The notes below the pieces were generated by a model, which saw nothing but the letters and a program-made list of their open reading frames with translations, was not told the origin of the DNA and searched no databases. From JBFWVD01 sp050246915 (GTDB taxonomy: Bacteria; Actinomycetota; Acidimicrobiia; Acidimicrobiales; Ilumatobacteraceae), in the NCBI GenBank assembly GCA_050246915.1, contig JBFWVD010000090.1, forward strand, positions 1 through 17,938: DNA of 17,938 nucleotides, read 5' to 3'. Below are positions 1 to 9,149 of this stretch, piece after piece. Position 1 is the first letter of the stretch. Every line of letters starts with the position of its first letter. A program made the position numbers and the translations under genes.

Positions 1-521
1 AGTTCATCTGGCTGTGCGATGCGTTCAACATCCCGCTCATCTTCTTGGCCGACGTGCCGGGCTTCATGATCGGCAGCCAGGTCGAGCGCATGGGCATCAT
101 CCGCCATGGGGCGAAGATGATCACGGCGGTGTCCGAAGCGACCGTGCCGCGGGTGTGCGTCATCGTGCGCAAGGCCTACGGCGCCGGCTTGTACGCCATG
201 TGTGGACCGGGTTTCGAGCCCATCGCCACCATCGCGCTACCGACTGCCAAGATCGCCGTCATGGGGCCGCAGGCCGCAGTGAACGCGGTGTTCTACAACA
301 AGATCATGGAGATCGAAGACCTCGAGGCGCGCGCCGCGTTCGTGGCCGAGAAGGAAGCCGAATACGAGGCCGACGTGACCCTCGATCGCTTGGCATCCGA
401 TCTGGTGATCGATGCTGTCATCGACTTCCCACAATTGCGCAGCGAGCTGATCCGTCGCTTGGCTGCGGCGTCACCGCATGTGCCGCCGCCGGCCAAGCAC
501 CATGGAGTGCCCCCGGTCTGA
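1..521 (+). CDS. Acyl-CoA carboxylase, carboxyltransferase (beta) subunit, C-terminal part (5' truncated)
   Basis: The reading frame is open from base 3, so the gene starts left of the window; about 172 C-terminal residues are visible. The family (carboxyl_trans, AccD/PccB/MccB-like) moves CO2 from carboxybiotin to an acyl-CoA in the cytoplasm. What shows it: the DVPGF-x2-G segment followed by E-x2-GIIRHGAKM, then RKAYGAG-LYAM, which matches the C-terminal crotonase-fold half that forms the carboxybiotin/oxyanion site, then the MGPQAAVN segment. The tail (HVPPPAKHHG) resembles the usual short C-terminus. The internal ATG near base 45 is not a start, because homologous sequence (FIWLCDAFNIPLIF) precedes it in frame. 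The acyl-CoA substrate (propionyl, methylcrotonyl, geranyl or other) cannot be decided from this fragment. The gene converges with livF across 69 bp. Confidence 0.9.
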   Translation, partial: FIWLCDAFNIPLIFLADVPGFMIGSQVERMGIIRHGAKMITAVSEATVPRVCVIVRKAYGAGLYAMCGPGFEPIATIALPTAKIAVMGPQAAVNAVFYNKIMEIEDLEARAAFVAEKEAEYEADVTLDRLASDLVIDAVIDFPQLRSELIRRLAAASPHVPPPAKHHGVPPV

Positions 522-590
522 ACGACGACCGAACTCGGGAGCGCTGACGACGGCATTCGTCGCGAACAGTCGTCACTTCGTCCGAGGGGG

Positions 591-1312
591 TCAGTCGAAG
601 CCGGAGAGGTATGCCGCCTCGATCTCGGGGAGACGATCGCGGATCTCGTTGGCCGTCCCTTCGATCACGATCTGACCGCGAGACATGACGCAGGCCCGGT
701 CGGCGAACTGCAGAGCCTTGCGAACGTGCTGCTCGACGAGCAGCACGCCCACACCGCGCTCCTTGGCTGCGGCCTGCACCGCGGCGAGCAGCCGCTCCAC
801 GATGAGCGGGGCGAGGCCCAATGAGAGTTCGTCAGCGAGCAGCACCTTGATGTCCCGCCCCAGCGCACGCGCCAGCGTCAACATCTGTTGCTCACCGCCC
901 GAGAGCAGACCGGCCTTGCGACCCATCAGCGGCTCGAGCTCCGGGAACAGCCCACACGCCTGCGCCACGCTCACATTGGCCAGCCGCAGATTCTCTTCAG
1001 CAGTGAGGTCCATGATGACCGAGCGTTCCTCGGTGACGAACCCGACACCGGCGCGGCAGCGGGCGTACATGGGGGCCGTGGTCTTGGAGCCCAGCAGATG
1101 GATCTCGCCGCTCACCGGTGTGATCTCGCCGGCCATCGTGAGCAAGGTGGTGGTCTTGCCCGCCCCGTTCGGGCCGATGAGCGCCACCACTTCGCCGGAA
1201 TCGATGTGGAAGTCGAGGCTGCGCAGCACCGTGATGGCGCCGTACCCCGAGGACACACCCTTGAGTTCGAGCAAGGTTGTTCCACGGTTCGGTGCGGTTG
1301 CTGGGGCGTTCA

Positions 1313-1313
<1 letters not shown>
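591..1313 (-). CDS. livF: Branched-chain amino acid-type ABC transporter ATP-binding protein LivF
   Basis: This 240-residue protein is one of the two cytoplasmic ATPases of a HAAT/Liv importer; it hydrolyses ATP to drive uptake through the permeases. Visible motifs are Walker A GPNGAGKTT (residues 47-55), the ABC signature LSGGEQQ (137-143), Walker B VLLADE (157-162) followed by SLGLAP, and the switch His in VEQHV. Length and the short C-terminus are typical for LivF. The ATG at 1313 shares one base with the TGA of the upstream fusion gene (TGATG), and a GAGG lies five bases before it, so translation is very probably coupled to livHMG. It is the last gene of the transporter operon. The transported substrate (branched-chain amino acid, short acid, amide or other) is not determined by this subunit. 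Confidence 0.93.
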
Positions 1314-4135
<2,822 letters not shown>

Positions 4136-4180
4136 GTCCCCCCGAATCGCCGTGTGGAATCGACCTGCCCGATCTTGCGG

Positions 4181-4213
4181 CCGGGGTGGCCCGCCGAAAG
4201 CGGACCACCCCGG
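4181..4213 (-). terminator. Strong hairpin between livK and livHMG (attenuator or 3'-end stabiliser)
   Basis: The arms CCGGGGTGG (4181-4189) and CCACCCCGG (4205-4213) are perfectly complementary. After one C/A mismatch the stem continues with four more pairs around a CGAAA loop (4195-4199). It lies 34 bp past the livK stop and 46 bp before the livHMG start. No T-run follows it on the minus strand, so it may be a partial terminator or an RNA-stabilising 3' structure that keeps livK mRNA above permease mRNA, a common need for binding-protein transporters. The function is inferred. Confidence 0.5.
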
Positions 4214-4233
4214 TTTCTCACTAGGTCTTACGT

Positions 4234-4250
4234 GTGATCCGTTGGATCAC
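4234..4250 (-). other. Perfect 7-bp inverted repeat over the livK stop codon
   Basis: GTGATCC (4234-4240) and GGATCAC (4244-4250) flank a 3-nt centre, and the livK TGA (4249-4247) lies inside one arm. In RNA it would form a small stem at the end of the reading frame, just upstream of the larger 4181-4213 hairpin. It might be a binding site or part of a two-stem 3' structure; chance is also possible for a 17-nt palindrome. Confidence 0.3.
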
Positions 4251-5713
4251 TTTGCAGCGGGCTGCGGGTAGTCCTTGACACCGCCGAGCTCGAACACCGT
4301 GTTGATGAACGTGTTGTCGAGCACCCAGGTCTTCTTGGTGTCGTCGTACTTGCCGGTGTAGTACCAGGGGTTCGACACGGCAGCGAACGAGCACTTGGAA
4401 TCCTTGGAGAGCGGCACGCAGGGCGCTCCGTCGGCACCCTTGCCGCCGGTCACGCTGGCCGACGGCGTCCACGGCGGGATCAATCCGAAGGTGTCGACGT
4501 TGGTCGCCTTCTTGATGGCGGCGGTCACGGCTTCCCTGGTGATGACGTCGGGCGTACCGAACTTCTCGATGATGGCCTTGAGGTGGTACACGGCGATCCA
4601 GGAGCGGAACGGGCTGGACTTGATCTGGTCGAGCTTCAGGTCCGGGTCGCCCGAGGCCTCGAGGTCCTTGATGGCGGTGGCCAGGATGGGCCAGCGGGTC
4701 TGATCGGCAGCGATCGGCGGGATCTCGGCGTTGAAGATGATCTGCTCGCCGAACTTGCCGAGGGCCTTGAGGTTGCCGAGACCGAAGCTGCCCCACGATG
4801 CGGTGAACTGCATCTTGGTGCCGAGCTGCTTGGCGGCGTTGAGGACCTGGACGACTTCGTTCTCACCGAGGGGCAAGATGGTGCAGGTTGCACCAGCCTT
4901 CTCGGCGGCCAGCGTGAACTGGGAGAAGTCGGTGGTGCCAGCGGCCACTGGGCCCTTGTAGACGAGTTCCGCACCGTAAGCGGTGAGCATCGGCTTCAAG
5001 GCGTCGAACAGGAAGCCGATCGTCGGCGAGTCGACGTGGATCGCGGCGAGCTTGGTCGCACCAGCCTTGAGGCAGGAGACAGCCATACTGAACGTGGTGC
5101 CGGTGCCGCCGAGACCGATGGCATAGGTGAGTCCCACCGCTCCGAGGTCCTGGTTGGACGGGCTGACACCGAGGCGGGGCATGCCCGCCTTGAGGAAGAC
5201 GTCGATGGCGCCCACCGGGTTGACCGAGGTGGTGTCGTTGAGCGTGACGACGGCGCCCTTGTCAACGACCTCCTGCGCACAGGCGATCTCCTGGTTCGGG
5301 TCCATCTTGTCGTCGCAGATCACGGTCTCCATGCAGTGACCGGCGATGCCGCCACGAGCATTGAACGCCTTCACGGAGGCCTCGAGGGCCTTGACCTGAT
5401 CGATCAGGGAGAGGGTGGACGTCTCGTGGGGAGCCACGTTGCCGACCTTGTACTTCGGCTTGGACGCGTCACAAGGACCGTTGTCGGCGAGCAGCGCAGT
5501 GCCACCGGCCAGGGTTGTGGCAGCCCCACCAGCGGTGGTGGCGGTGCCGCCCGCGGTGGTGGCGGGTGCAGCGGTGGTGGCTGCAGCTGCGGTGGTCTCG
5601 GTTGCGGCAGCGGTGGTGCTCGCTGACTCGCCGCCATCGTCGCCACATGCGGCGGCGATGAACGACAGAGCGCAGAGAGCAGCGATGCCTCTGGTCAGGT
5701 TCTTTCGCTTCAT
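4247..5713 (-). CDS. livK: Liv-type ABC transporter substrate-binding lipoprotein
   Basis: This 488-residue protein is probably the extracytoplasmic receptor of the adjacent transporter. The N-terminus is a lipoprotein signal: basic MKRKNLTR, a hydrophobic core, then FIAAAC with the lipidation Cys at residue 23, followed by GDDGG. Residues about 31-72 are a low-complexity Thr/Ala/Gly linker with repeated ATT/AATT units, typical of actinobacterial surface lipoproteins. The rest is a type I periplasmic-binding fold (Peripla_BP_6/LivK): KYKVGNVAPHETSTLSL, FNARGGIAGH, and a hinge region with VTLNDTTSVNP. The linker accounts for much of the extra length over classical LivK proteins. It is the first gene of the operon and should be made in excess. 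The ATG at 5713 has a G5 run 12 bases upstream, a long Shine-Dalgarno spacing. The ligand is not predictable. Confidence 0.93.
   Translation of the reverse strand: MKRKNLTRGIAALCALSFIAAACGDDGGESASTTAAATETTAAAATTAAPATTAGGTATTAGGAATTLAGGTALLADNGPCDASKPKYKVGNVAPHETSTLSLIDQVKALEASVKAFNARGGIAGHCMETVICDDKMDPNQEIACAQEVVDKGAVVTLNDTTSVNPVGAIDVFLKAGMPRLGVSPSNQDLGAVGLTYAIGLGGTGTTFSMAVSCLKAGATKLAAIHVDSPTIGFLFDALKPMLTAYGAELVYKGPVAAGTTDFSQFTLAAEKAGATCTILPLGENEVVQVLNAAKQLGTKMQFTASWGSFGLGNLKALGKFGEQIIFNAEIPPIAADQTRWPILATAIKDLEASGDPDLKLDQIKSSPFRSWIAVYHLKAIIEKFGTPDVITREAVTAAIKKATNVDTFGLIPPWTPSASVTGGKGADGAPCVPLSKDSKCSFAAVSNPWYYTGKYDDTKKTWVLDNTFINTVFELGGVKDYPQPAAK
5508..5625 (-). repeat. Degenerate low-complexity GGTGG/GCGGTGGTG repeats coding the LivK Thr/Ala linker
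   Basis: This stretch consists of imperfect repeats around GCGGTGGTGGC, which on the coding strand give Ala-Thr-Thr-Ala units between the lipid anchor and the binding domain. It is protein-coding and explained by the linker; such tracts can change length by slippage. The edges are approximate. Confidence 0.6.
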
Positions 5714-5867
5714 GGTGATTGGTGTCCCCCTTGAGTGGATGCACTTCTTTGCCCGGCGAGCACCCGGAGGGATGCGTCACTGGGTACCCGAAGCAGTACA
5801 CGGACGGCCACGAACGGTGCATCCACCGACACGTCCCCCCAAGCACGGCCTCGACTCATCGGGATCG

Positions 5868-5897
5868 TCCATACCGGCCGGCACCAACGGGAGCCAA
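5868..5897 (-). promoter_or_regulatory. Candidate livK promoter (weak)
   Basis: TTGGCT (5897-5892) and TATGGA (5873-5868) are separated by 18 bp on the minus strand and resemble sigma-70-like -35 and -10 elements imperfectly. If real, the livK leader would be about 150 nt long. The match is modest and actinobacterial promoters are poorly predicted by eye. Confidence 0.25.
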
Positions 5898-5904
5898 CCG
5901 TAAC

Positions 5905-5919
5905 CACACCGCAGGTGTG
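5905..5919. promoter_or_regulatory. Palindrome CACACC-GCA-GGTGTG, candidate operator
   Basis: It has perfect 6-bp arms around a 3-nt centre and lies just upstream of the candidate livK -35 element. The size suits a homodimeric regulator, and the position would suit an activator of livK or a shared regulator of both divergent operons. No specific regulator family is recognised. Confidence 0.35.
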
Positions 5920-6189
5920 ACGCCAGTCTCATCAGTCGAAAGACGTGAAATCGACATCTCATTCCGGAGCGAGCGCGAATCGGCCTGTGAGCAGGGTATC
6001 GATGAGGTCAATACCGCACGCTGTCCGTTCAACATGCGCCTTGGGCATTCTGGCCGTGGCACATGGACAACGGCGTTGGATCGTTTCGGTGAGTGACCAC
6101 TGCGGCGCTCGGGTTGGATCATTCAGGGCGCAAGAGGCAGGCTGGCGAGAACCGCTCGCCGCCGACGAGCGCATCGCTCTGGAGGCTCG

Positions 6190-6627
6190 ATGTCATCGGT
6201 CAGTCCACCCATCCCGCCGGCAGATCCGCTGACCCAGTTCTTCTGGGACGGGGCAAAAGAGGGCAAGCTCCTCATTCAGCGTTGCCAGAGCTGCGGCACC
6301 TACATCCACCTCCCGCGTCCGGTGTGCAGGAACTGCCGTTCGTTCGATCTGCGGCCAGAGGAAGTATCGGGGCGCGGGATCGTCTACAGCTTCACCCAGA
6401 CGTTCAAAGCCTTCCATCCCTTCTTCGTCGATCGGGTCCCCTACGTCGTCGCCACCATCGCGCTCGAAGAGCAGGCCGATCTGCGCGTGTTGTCGAACAT
6501 CGTCGGGATCGATGAGGCCGACATCACCTTCGGCATGCCGGTCGTGGTGGACTTCGAGGCGCTCTCCCCCGAGTTCACCGTGCCGGTGTTCCGTCCCGCC
6601 CCGTCGAGCATCGGAGCCAGCTCATGA
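6190..6627 (+). CDS. DUF35 zinc-ribbon/OB-fold protein (ChsH2-C/acyl-CoA-associated type)
   Basis: This 145-residue protein has the DUF35 arrangement: an N-terminal helix ending in FFWDGAKEGKL, a rubredoxin-like zinc ribbon with C32-x2-C35 and C46-x2-C49 (RCQSCG...PVCRNC), then an OB-fold beta region ending in VVVDFEAL and a PVFRP tail. Proteins of this family bind beside thiolase-fold enzymes and help present acyl-CoA; in steroid degradation the DUF35 part of ChsH2 pairs with the Ltp2 aldolase. The next gene is such a thiolase-fold protein and overlaps by ATGA, so the two very likely form a complex. The start ATG follows GGAGG with a short 4-nt spacer. It is not an enzyme by itself as far as the family is known. 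Confidence 0.9.
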   Translation: MSSVSPPIPPADPLTQFFWDGAKEGKLLIQRCQSCGTYIHLPRPVCRNCRSFDLRPEEVSGRGIVYSFTQTFKAFHPFFVDRVPYVVATIALEEQADLRVLSNIVGIDEADITFGMPVVVDFEALSPEFTVPVFRPAPSSIGASS

Positions 6628-7760
6628 CGTCGCGTCGCGTCGCCATCGTCGGTGTCGGGTACTCGCAGGTCGGCCGCAACACGGGCATGAGCGAGCGCCA
6701 TCACGCCGCGCAGGCCGCCGTAGCGGCTCTCGATGACGCCGGCCTCACCGCCGCGGACATCGACGGAGTGTCCACCTGGGGCGGCGACGCCGTCGACTTC
6801 GCCCACGAGCTCGGCTTCGAGCCCCTCAGCTGGCACCTCAACGTCGGTGTGTCGCCAGCGTTCATCACACCGGCGACCCATGCCGTGCTCGCAGTGCAGA
6901 CCGGCCAGTGCGAGACGGCCATGGCCTTCCGCATCATGATGCAACAGCCCTCCAGCGCCACGCTGGCTGCCGGTGGAGCGATGCTCGGCGCGCCCAGCAT
7001 GGCCGACGCCGGGTTCCTCTACCCCTACGGAGACTTCAGCCCGACGCAGTGGGCCGGGCTGCTCATGAACCGGTACATGCACGAGTCGGATGCCACCGAG
7101 GAGCACTTCGCTCAGTTCGCAGTCGCTCAGCGCGACTACGCCGTCCTCAACGACAACGCCTTGCAGCGCAAGCCGCTCACGGTCGAGGAGTACCTGGCCC
7201 ATCCGTACGTCACGAAGCCATTGCGCATCCTCGATTGCGACTATCCGTGCGACTCCGGCTCGGCGGTGATCTTCACCACCGAGGAGCGTGCTCGTGATCT
7301 CAAGCAGCCCGCTGTGTTCGTCGAAGCGTCGGCCTTTTCGTCGGTGTACGACATGAACTTCGAGTTCATGCCCGACATGGTCCGCACCGCTCCGGTGCAC
7401 TGCGCCGATCTGCTGTGGTCGCGTACCGATCTGACACCAGCCGACGTCGATTGCGCGCAGCTCTACGACGGGTTCTCGATCATCACGTTCCAATGGCTCG
7501 AGGCGCTCGGCCTGGTCGACAAGGGCCAAGCCGGTCCGTTCGTGGCCGAGGGCAATACCCGACTCGGCGGCAAGATGCCGACCAACACCGACGGTGGTGC
7601 GTGCAACGTGGGTCGCCGTCACGGGGCCAACTTCTGCATCGAAGCGGTGCAGCAGTTGCGGGGCCAGAGCGGCGCCCGTCAGGTGAAAGACGCCGAGGTG
7701 TCGGTGTGGGCCAATGCGGTGGGCCCCTTCGCAGGAGCGATGCTGCTCACCGCGTCCTGA
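6624..7760 (+). CDS. Thiolase-fold lipid-transfer-type protein lacking the catalytic Cys (Ltp2-like aldolase candidate)
   Basis: This 378-residue protein has a thiolase superfamily fold. N-terminal RVAIVGVGYSQVG, AAVAALDDAGLTAADIDGV and the helix HAVLAVQTGQCETAM match thiolases and SCP-x/Ltp proteins, but the stretch that should hold the nucleophilic Cys (about residues 73-86, NVGVSPAFITPATH) has none. The late thiolase motifs are also changed: the usual GHPxG region reads GRRHGAN (near 330) after NTDGG, and the terminal CxG motif reads NAVGP. A DCAQLYDGFS motif with Tyr281 is present; Ltp2-type retro-aldolases use tyrosines for C-C cleavage. It overlaps the DUF35 gene by four bases. Best inference: a retro-aldol or other CoA-ester lyase with the DUF35 partner rather than a ketothiolase. 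The substrate is unknown; a steroid side chain is one possibility, and no other steroid genes are nearby. Confidence 0.85.
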   Translation: MTSRRVAIVGVGYSQVGRNTGMSERHHAAQAAVAALDDAGLTAADIDGVSTWGGDAVDFAHELGFEPLSWHLNVGVSPAFITPATHAVLAVQTGQCETAMAFRIMMQQPSSATLAAGGAMLGAPSMADAGFLYPYGDFSPTQWAGLLMNRYMHESDATEEHFAQFAVAQRDYAVLNDNALQRKPLTVEEYLAHPYVTKPLRILDCDYPCDSGSAVIFTTEERARDLKQPAVFVEASAFSSVYDMNFEFMPDMVRTAPVHCADLLWSRTDLTPADVDCAQLYDGFSIITFQWLEALGLVDKGQAGPFVAEGNTRLGGKMPTNTDGGACNVGRRHGANFCIEAVQQLRGQSGARQVKDAEVSVWANAVGPFAGAMLLTAS

Positions 7761-7781
7761 CTCGCAGGCGTGTCATGACTC

Positions 7782-7805
7782 GCAGCCGCCATCCGTGGCG
7801 GCTGC
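7782..7805 (+). terminator. 10-bp perfect hairpin downstream of the thiolase-fold gene
   Basis: GCAGCCGCCA (7782-7791) and TGGCGGCTGC (7796-7805) form a perfect stem with a TCCG loop, starting 21 bases past the stop. No T-run follows, as is frequent for high-GC actinobacterial ends. A terminator or 3' stabiliser is the most economical reading. Confidence 0.5.
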
Positions 7806-7842
7806 TCGCGTGCCGCGGCGCGACCCGCTGATCGTCGCAGTG

Positions 7843-7876
7843 CGCGGGATTCGGACGTCCGTGTCCGAACCCCGCG
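7843..7876. terminator. Second strong hairpin in the convergent spacer
   Basis: TTCGGAC (7850-7856) and GTCCGAA (7863-7869) pair, then after one A/C mismatch CGCGGG (7843-7848) pairs with CCCGCG (7871-7876). It is near-symmetric, so it could act on transcripts from either convergent gene. There is no T-tract. Confidence 0.4.
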
Positions 7877-7924
7877 TCGGCGCAGGCCTTCCCGCTGGGA
7901 CTCATCGCGCTCCCGAAAGAGTCT

Positions 7925-7967
7925 CGAAGGTTGTGATCGGTGGGCGATCACAACCCTCGGAACTTCG
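7925..7967. repeat. Copy 1 of a 43-nt dispersed hairpin repeat
   Basis: The 11-bp perfect arms GGTTGTGATCG (7929-7939) and CGATCACAACC (7945-7955) surround a 5-nt loop, with outer CGAAG (7925-7929) and CTTCG (7963-7967). A copy identical at 37 of 43 positions by eye is at 13246-13288, also between convergent genes. It may be a bidirectional terminator or a REP-like intergenic element. Confidence 0.75.
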
Positions 7968-7993
7968 GGGGGGCGAGTGTGGGTGCGGTGGAA

Positions 7994-9136
7994 TCAGATC
8001 GATTCGGCCCAGGCGGCGAGGACGTCGAGGGCCTCGGCCAGGATCTCGGGCTGGTTCTCGTAGTAGTGCGTACCGTGCTTGATCAATGACAATTGACGCG
8101 GGGCCTTCAGCGTGGCGTCGTACATCTGCTGGGCCATTTGCGGCAGCACCGTCGGGTCGGCGGTACCGAGTTCGATGAGCACCGGCGCGGTGATGGTGGG
8201 CAGCCAACGCAACGAGTCGCCGAGTGTGTGGTCGAGCGACCATTGGTTCAGCCACGAGCGCAACGTGGTGCAGCGACCGATGCCGGCGGGCAGATAGTTG
8301 GCGATCTCCGGTGGACCCCACAGCGACACACCGATCTGTCGATCGCTGGGATCGATGTTGGGATCGAAGAAGCGCAGATCGGCCGTGGTGCCCTGCACCA
8401 TGAAGGCCTGATCCTCCAGGCCGACCGGTCGACGACCGCTCCGCAAGATCGCCCGTAGCTGACCTTCGGCCCACGCCGAGATGCGTCGGTTCCGGGCGCG
8501 CTGCGCGGCGCGATAGCGCTCGATGAACTCTGTTGAGTACGGGGCCGTGTTCTGTGGGTCGTACATGTCGAGCGACGGATCACGCTCGAACGGCTGGTGC
8601 TCGTCGATGATGGCCGGGTCCAGCCACTCGGTGCACAGCCGTGCCCGGGAGGGATGGCCGTTGAACATGGCGATGGCGTCAGCCGGTACCAAGTTGGCCT
8701 GTGTGAGATCGGGCCCACCGCCGGGGGCCTCCGTGACCGACGGGGCCTCGGCCTGTGCTTGGTAGTACGGGATGATCGAGGCGCCACCGGAATTGCCGAT
8801 GAGGATGACCTTCGCGTAGCCCCGTTCGCGCAGATGGGCCACCATCGATCCGACATCGAGGAGGCAGTTCTCCATGAGCAGCGATGTGTCGTTGCCGACG
8901 TAACGGCTGGTGAACCCGATGGCCCCGAACCCTCGTTGGGCGAGGCCCGGCAGCGCGTAGTGGCCGAGGAAGTTCGCGGTGGGATGGCACCACACGATCG
9001 CGGTTGTCGGCTGGGTGCCGGCCATCTTCACCTCGCTCCCCCACACGGTGCGGGCGAGACGAGCGACACCGGAGTAGATGTCGACCCGGGCAGAGGCCAC
9101 TTGGGGTGCGGCGAGGAGATTGCGTTCGATGTCCAT
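7994..9136 (-). CDS. Alpha/beta-hydrolase fold protein
   Basis: This 380-residue protein has a clear alpha/beta-hydrolase core: strand AIVWCHPTANFLGHYALPGL with the HP oxyanion-type segment near residue 51, nucleophile elbow G-N-S-G-G with Ser116, a long cap-like insertion (about residues 125-290), then the acid Asp327 in LIELGTADPT and His354 or His357 in LIKHGTHYY. It probably hydrolyses an ester, thioester or C-C bond of a small carboxylated substrate; the substrate is not recognisable. It is the last gene of a three-gene minus-strand operon, starting 13 bases after the stop of the phosphotransferase gene. The ATG at 9136 has only AGGT close upstream. The long cap argues for a specific substrate rather than a general esterase. 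No signal peptide, so it is cytoplasmic. Confidence 0.8.
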   Translation of the reverse strand: MDIERNLLAAPQVASARVDIYSGVARLARTVWGSEVKMAGTQPTTAIVWCHPTANFLGHYALPGLAQRGFGAIGFTSRYVGNDTSLLMENCLLDVGSMVAHLRERGYAKVILIGNSGGASIIPYYQAQAEAPSVTEAPGGGPDLTQANLVPADAIAMFNGHPSRARLCTEWLDPAIIDEHQPFERDPSLDMYDPQNTAPYSTEFIERYRAAQRARNRRISAWAEGQLRAILRSGRRPVGLEDQAFMVQGTTADLRFFDPNIDPSDRQIGVSLWGPPEIANYLPAGIGRCTTLRSWLNQWSLDHTLGDSLRWLPTITAPVLIELGTADPTVLPQMAQQMYDATLKAPRQLSLIKHGTHYYENQPEILAEALDVLAAWAESI

Positions 9137-9149
9137 TGACCTGACCGTT

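Larger units (their letters stand above)
5714..6189. promoter_or_regulatory. Divergent intergenic control region between livK and the DUF35-thiolase operon (476 bp)
   Basis: This is the only gene-free stretch longer than 300 bp. It serves the livK operon leftward and the 6190 operon rightward. Items seen: a 10-bp inverted repeat (5735-5744 / 5817-5826) in the probable livK leader, a weak promoter-like pair on the minus strand (TTGGCT 5897-5892, 18-bp spacer, TATGGA 5873-5868), a 15-nt palindrome at 5905-5919 just upstream of that pair, and a shorter dyad GGTAT-N11-ATACC (5995-5999 / 6011-6015) with LysR-like spacing. Open frames here are short, lack family motifs and overlap on both strands, so no gene is called. 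Confidence 0.55.

Noticed and set aside
522..590. Terminator hairpin between the carboxylase and livF genes
   Set aside because: Only a 5-bp stem (GACGA/TCGTC, 546-561) and a distant CTCGG/CCGAG pair are visible; too weak to call.
5508..5625. Repeat tract as a possible CRISPR or minisatellite
   Set aside because: It is in frame, codes for a Thr/Ala linker of a lipoprotein, and has no unique spacers.
6075..6122. Repeated GTTGGATC words near 6075, 6114 and 4241
   Set aside because: Eight-base words recur by chance in this composition and no consistent promoter spacing is attached.
6441..7622. A 393-codon minus-strand frame opposite the thiolase-fold gene
   Set aside because: A shadow of the thiolase-fold coding strand, without motifs.
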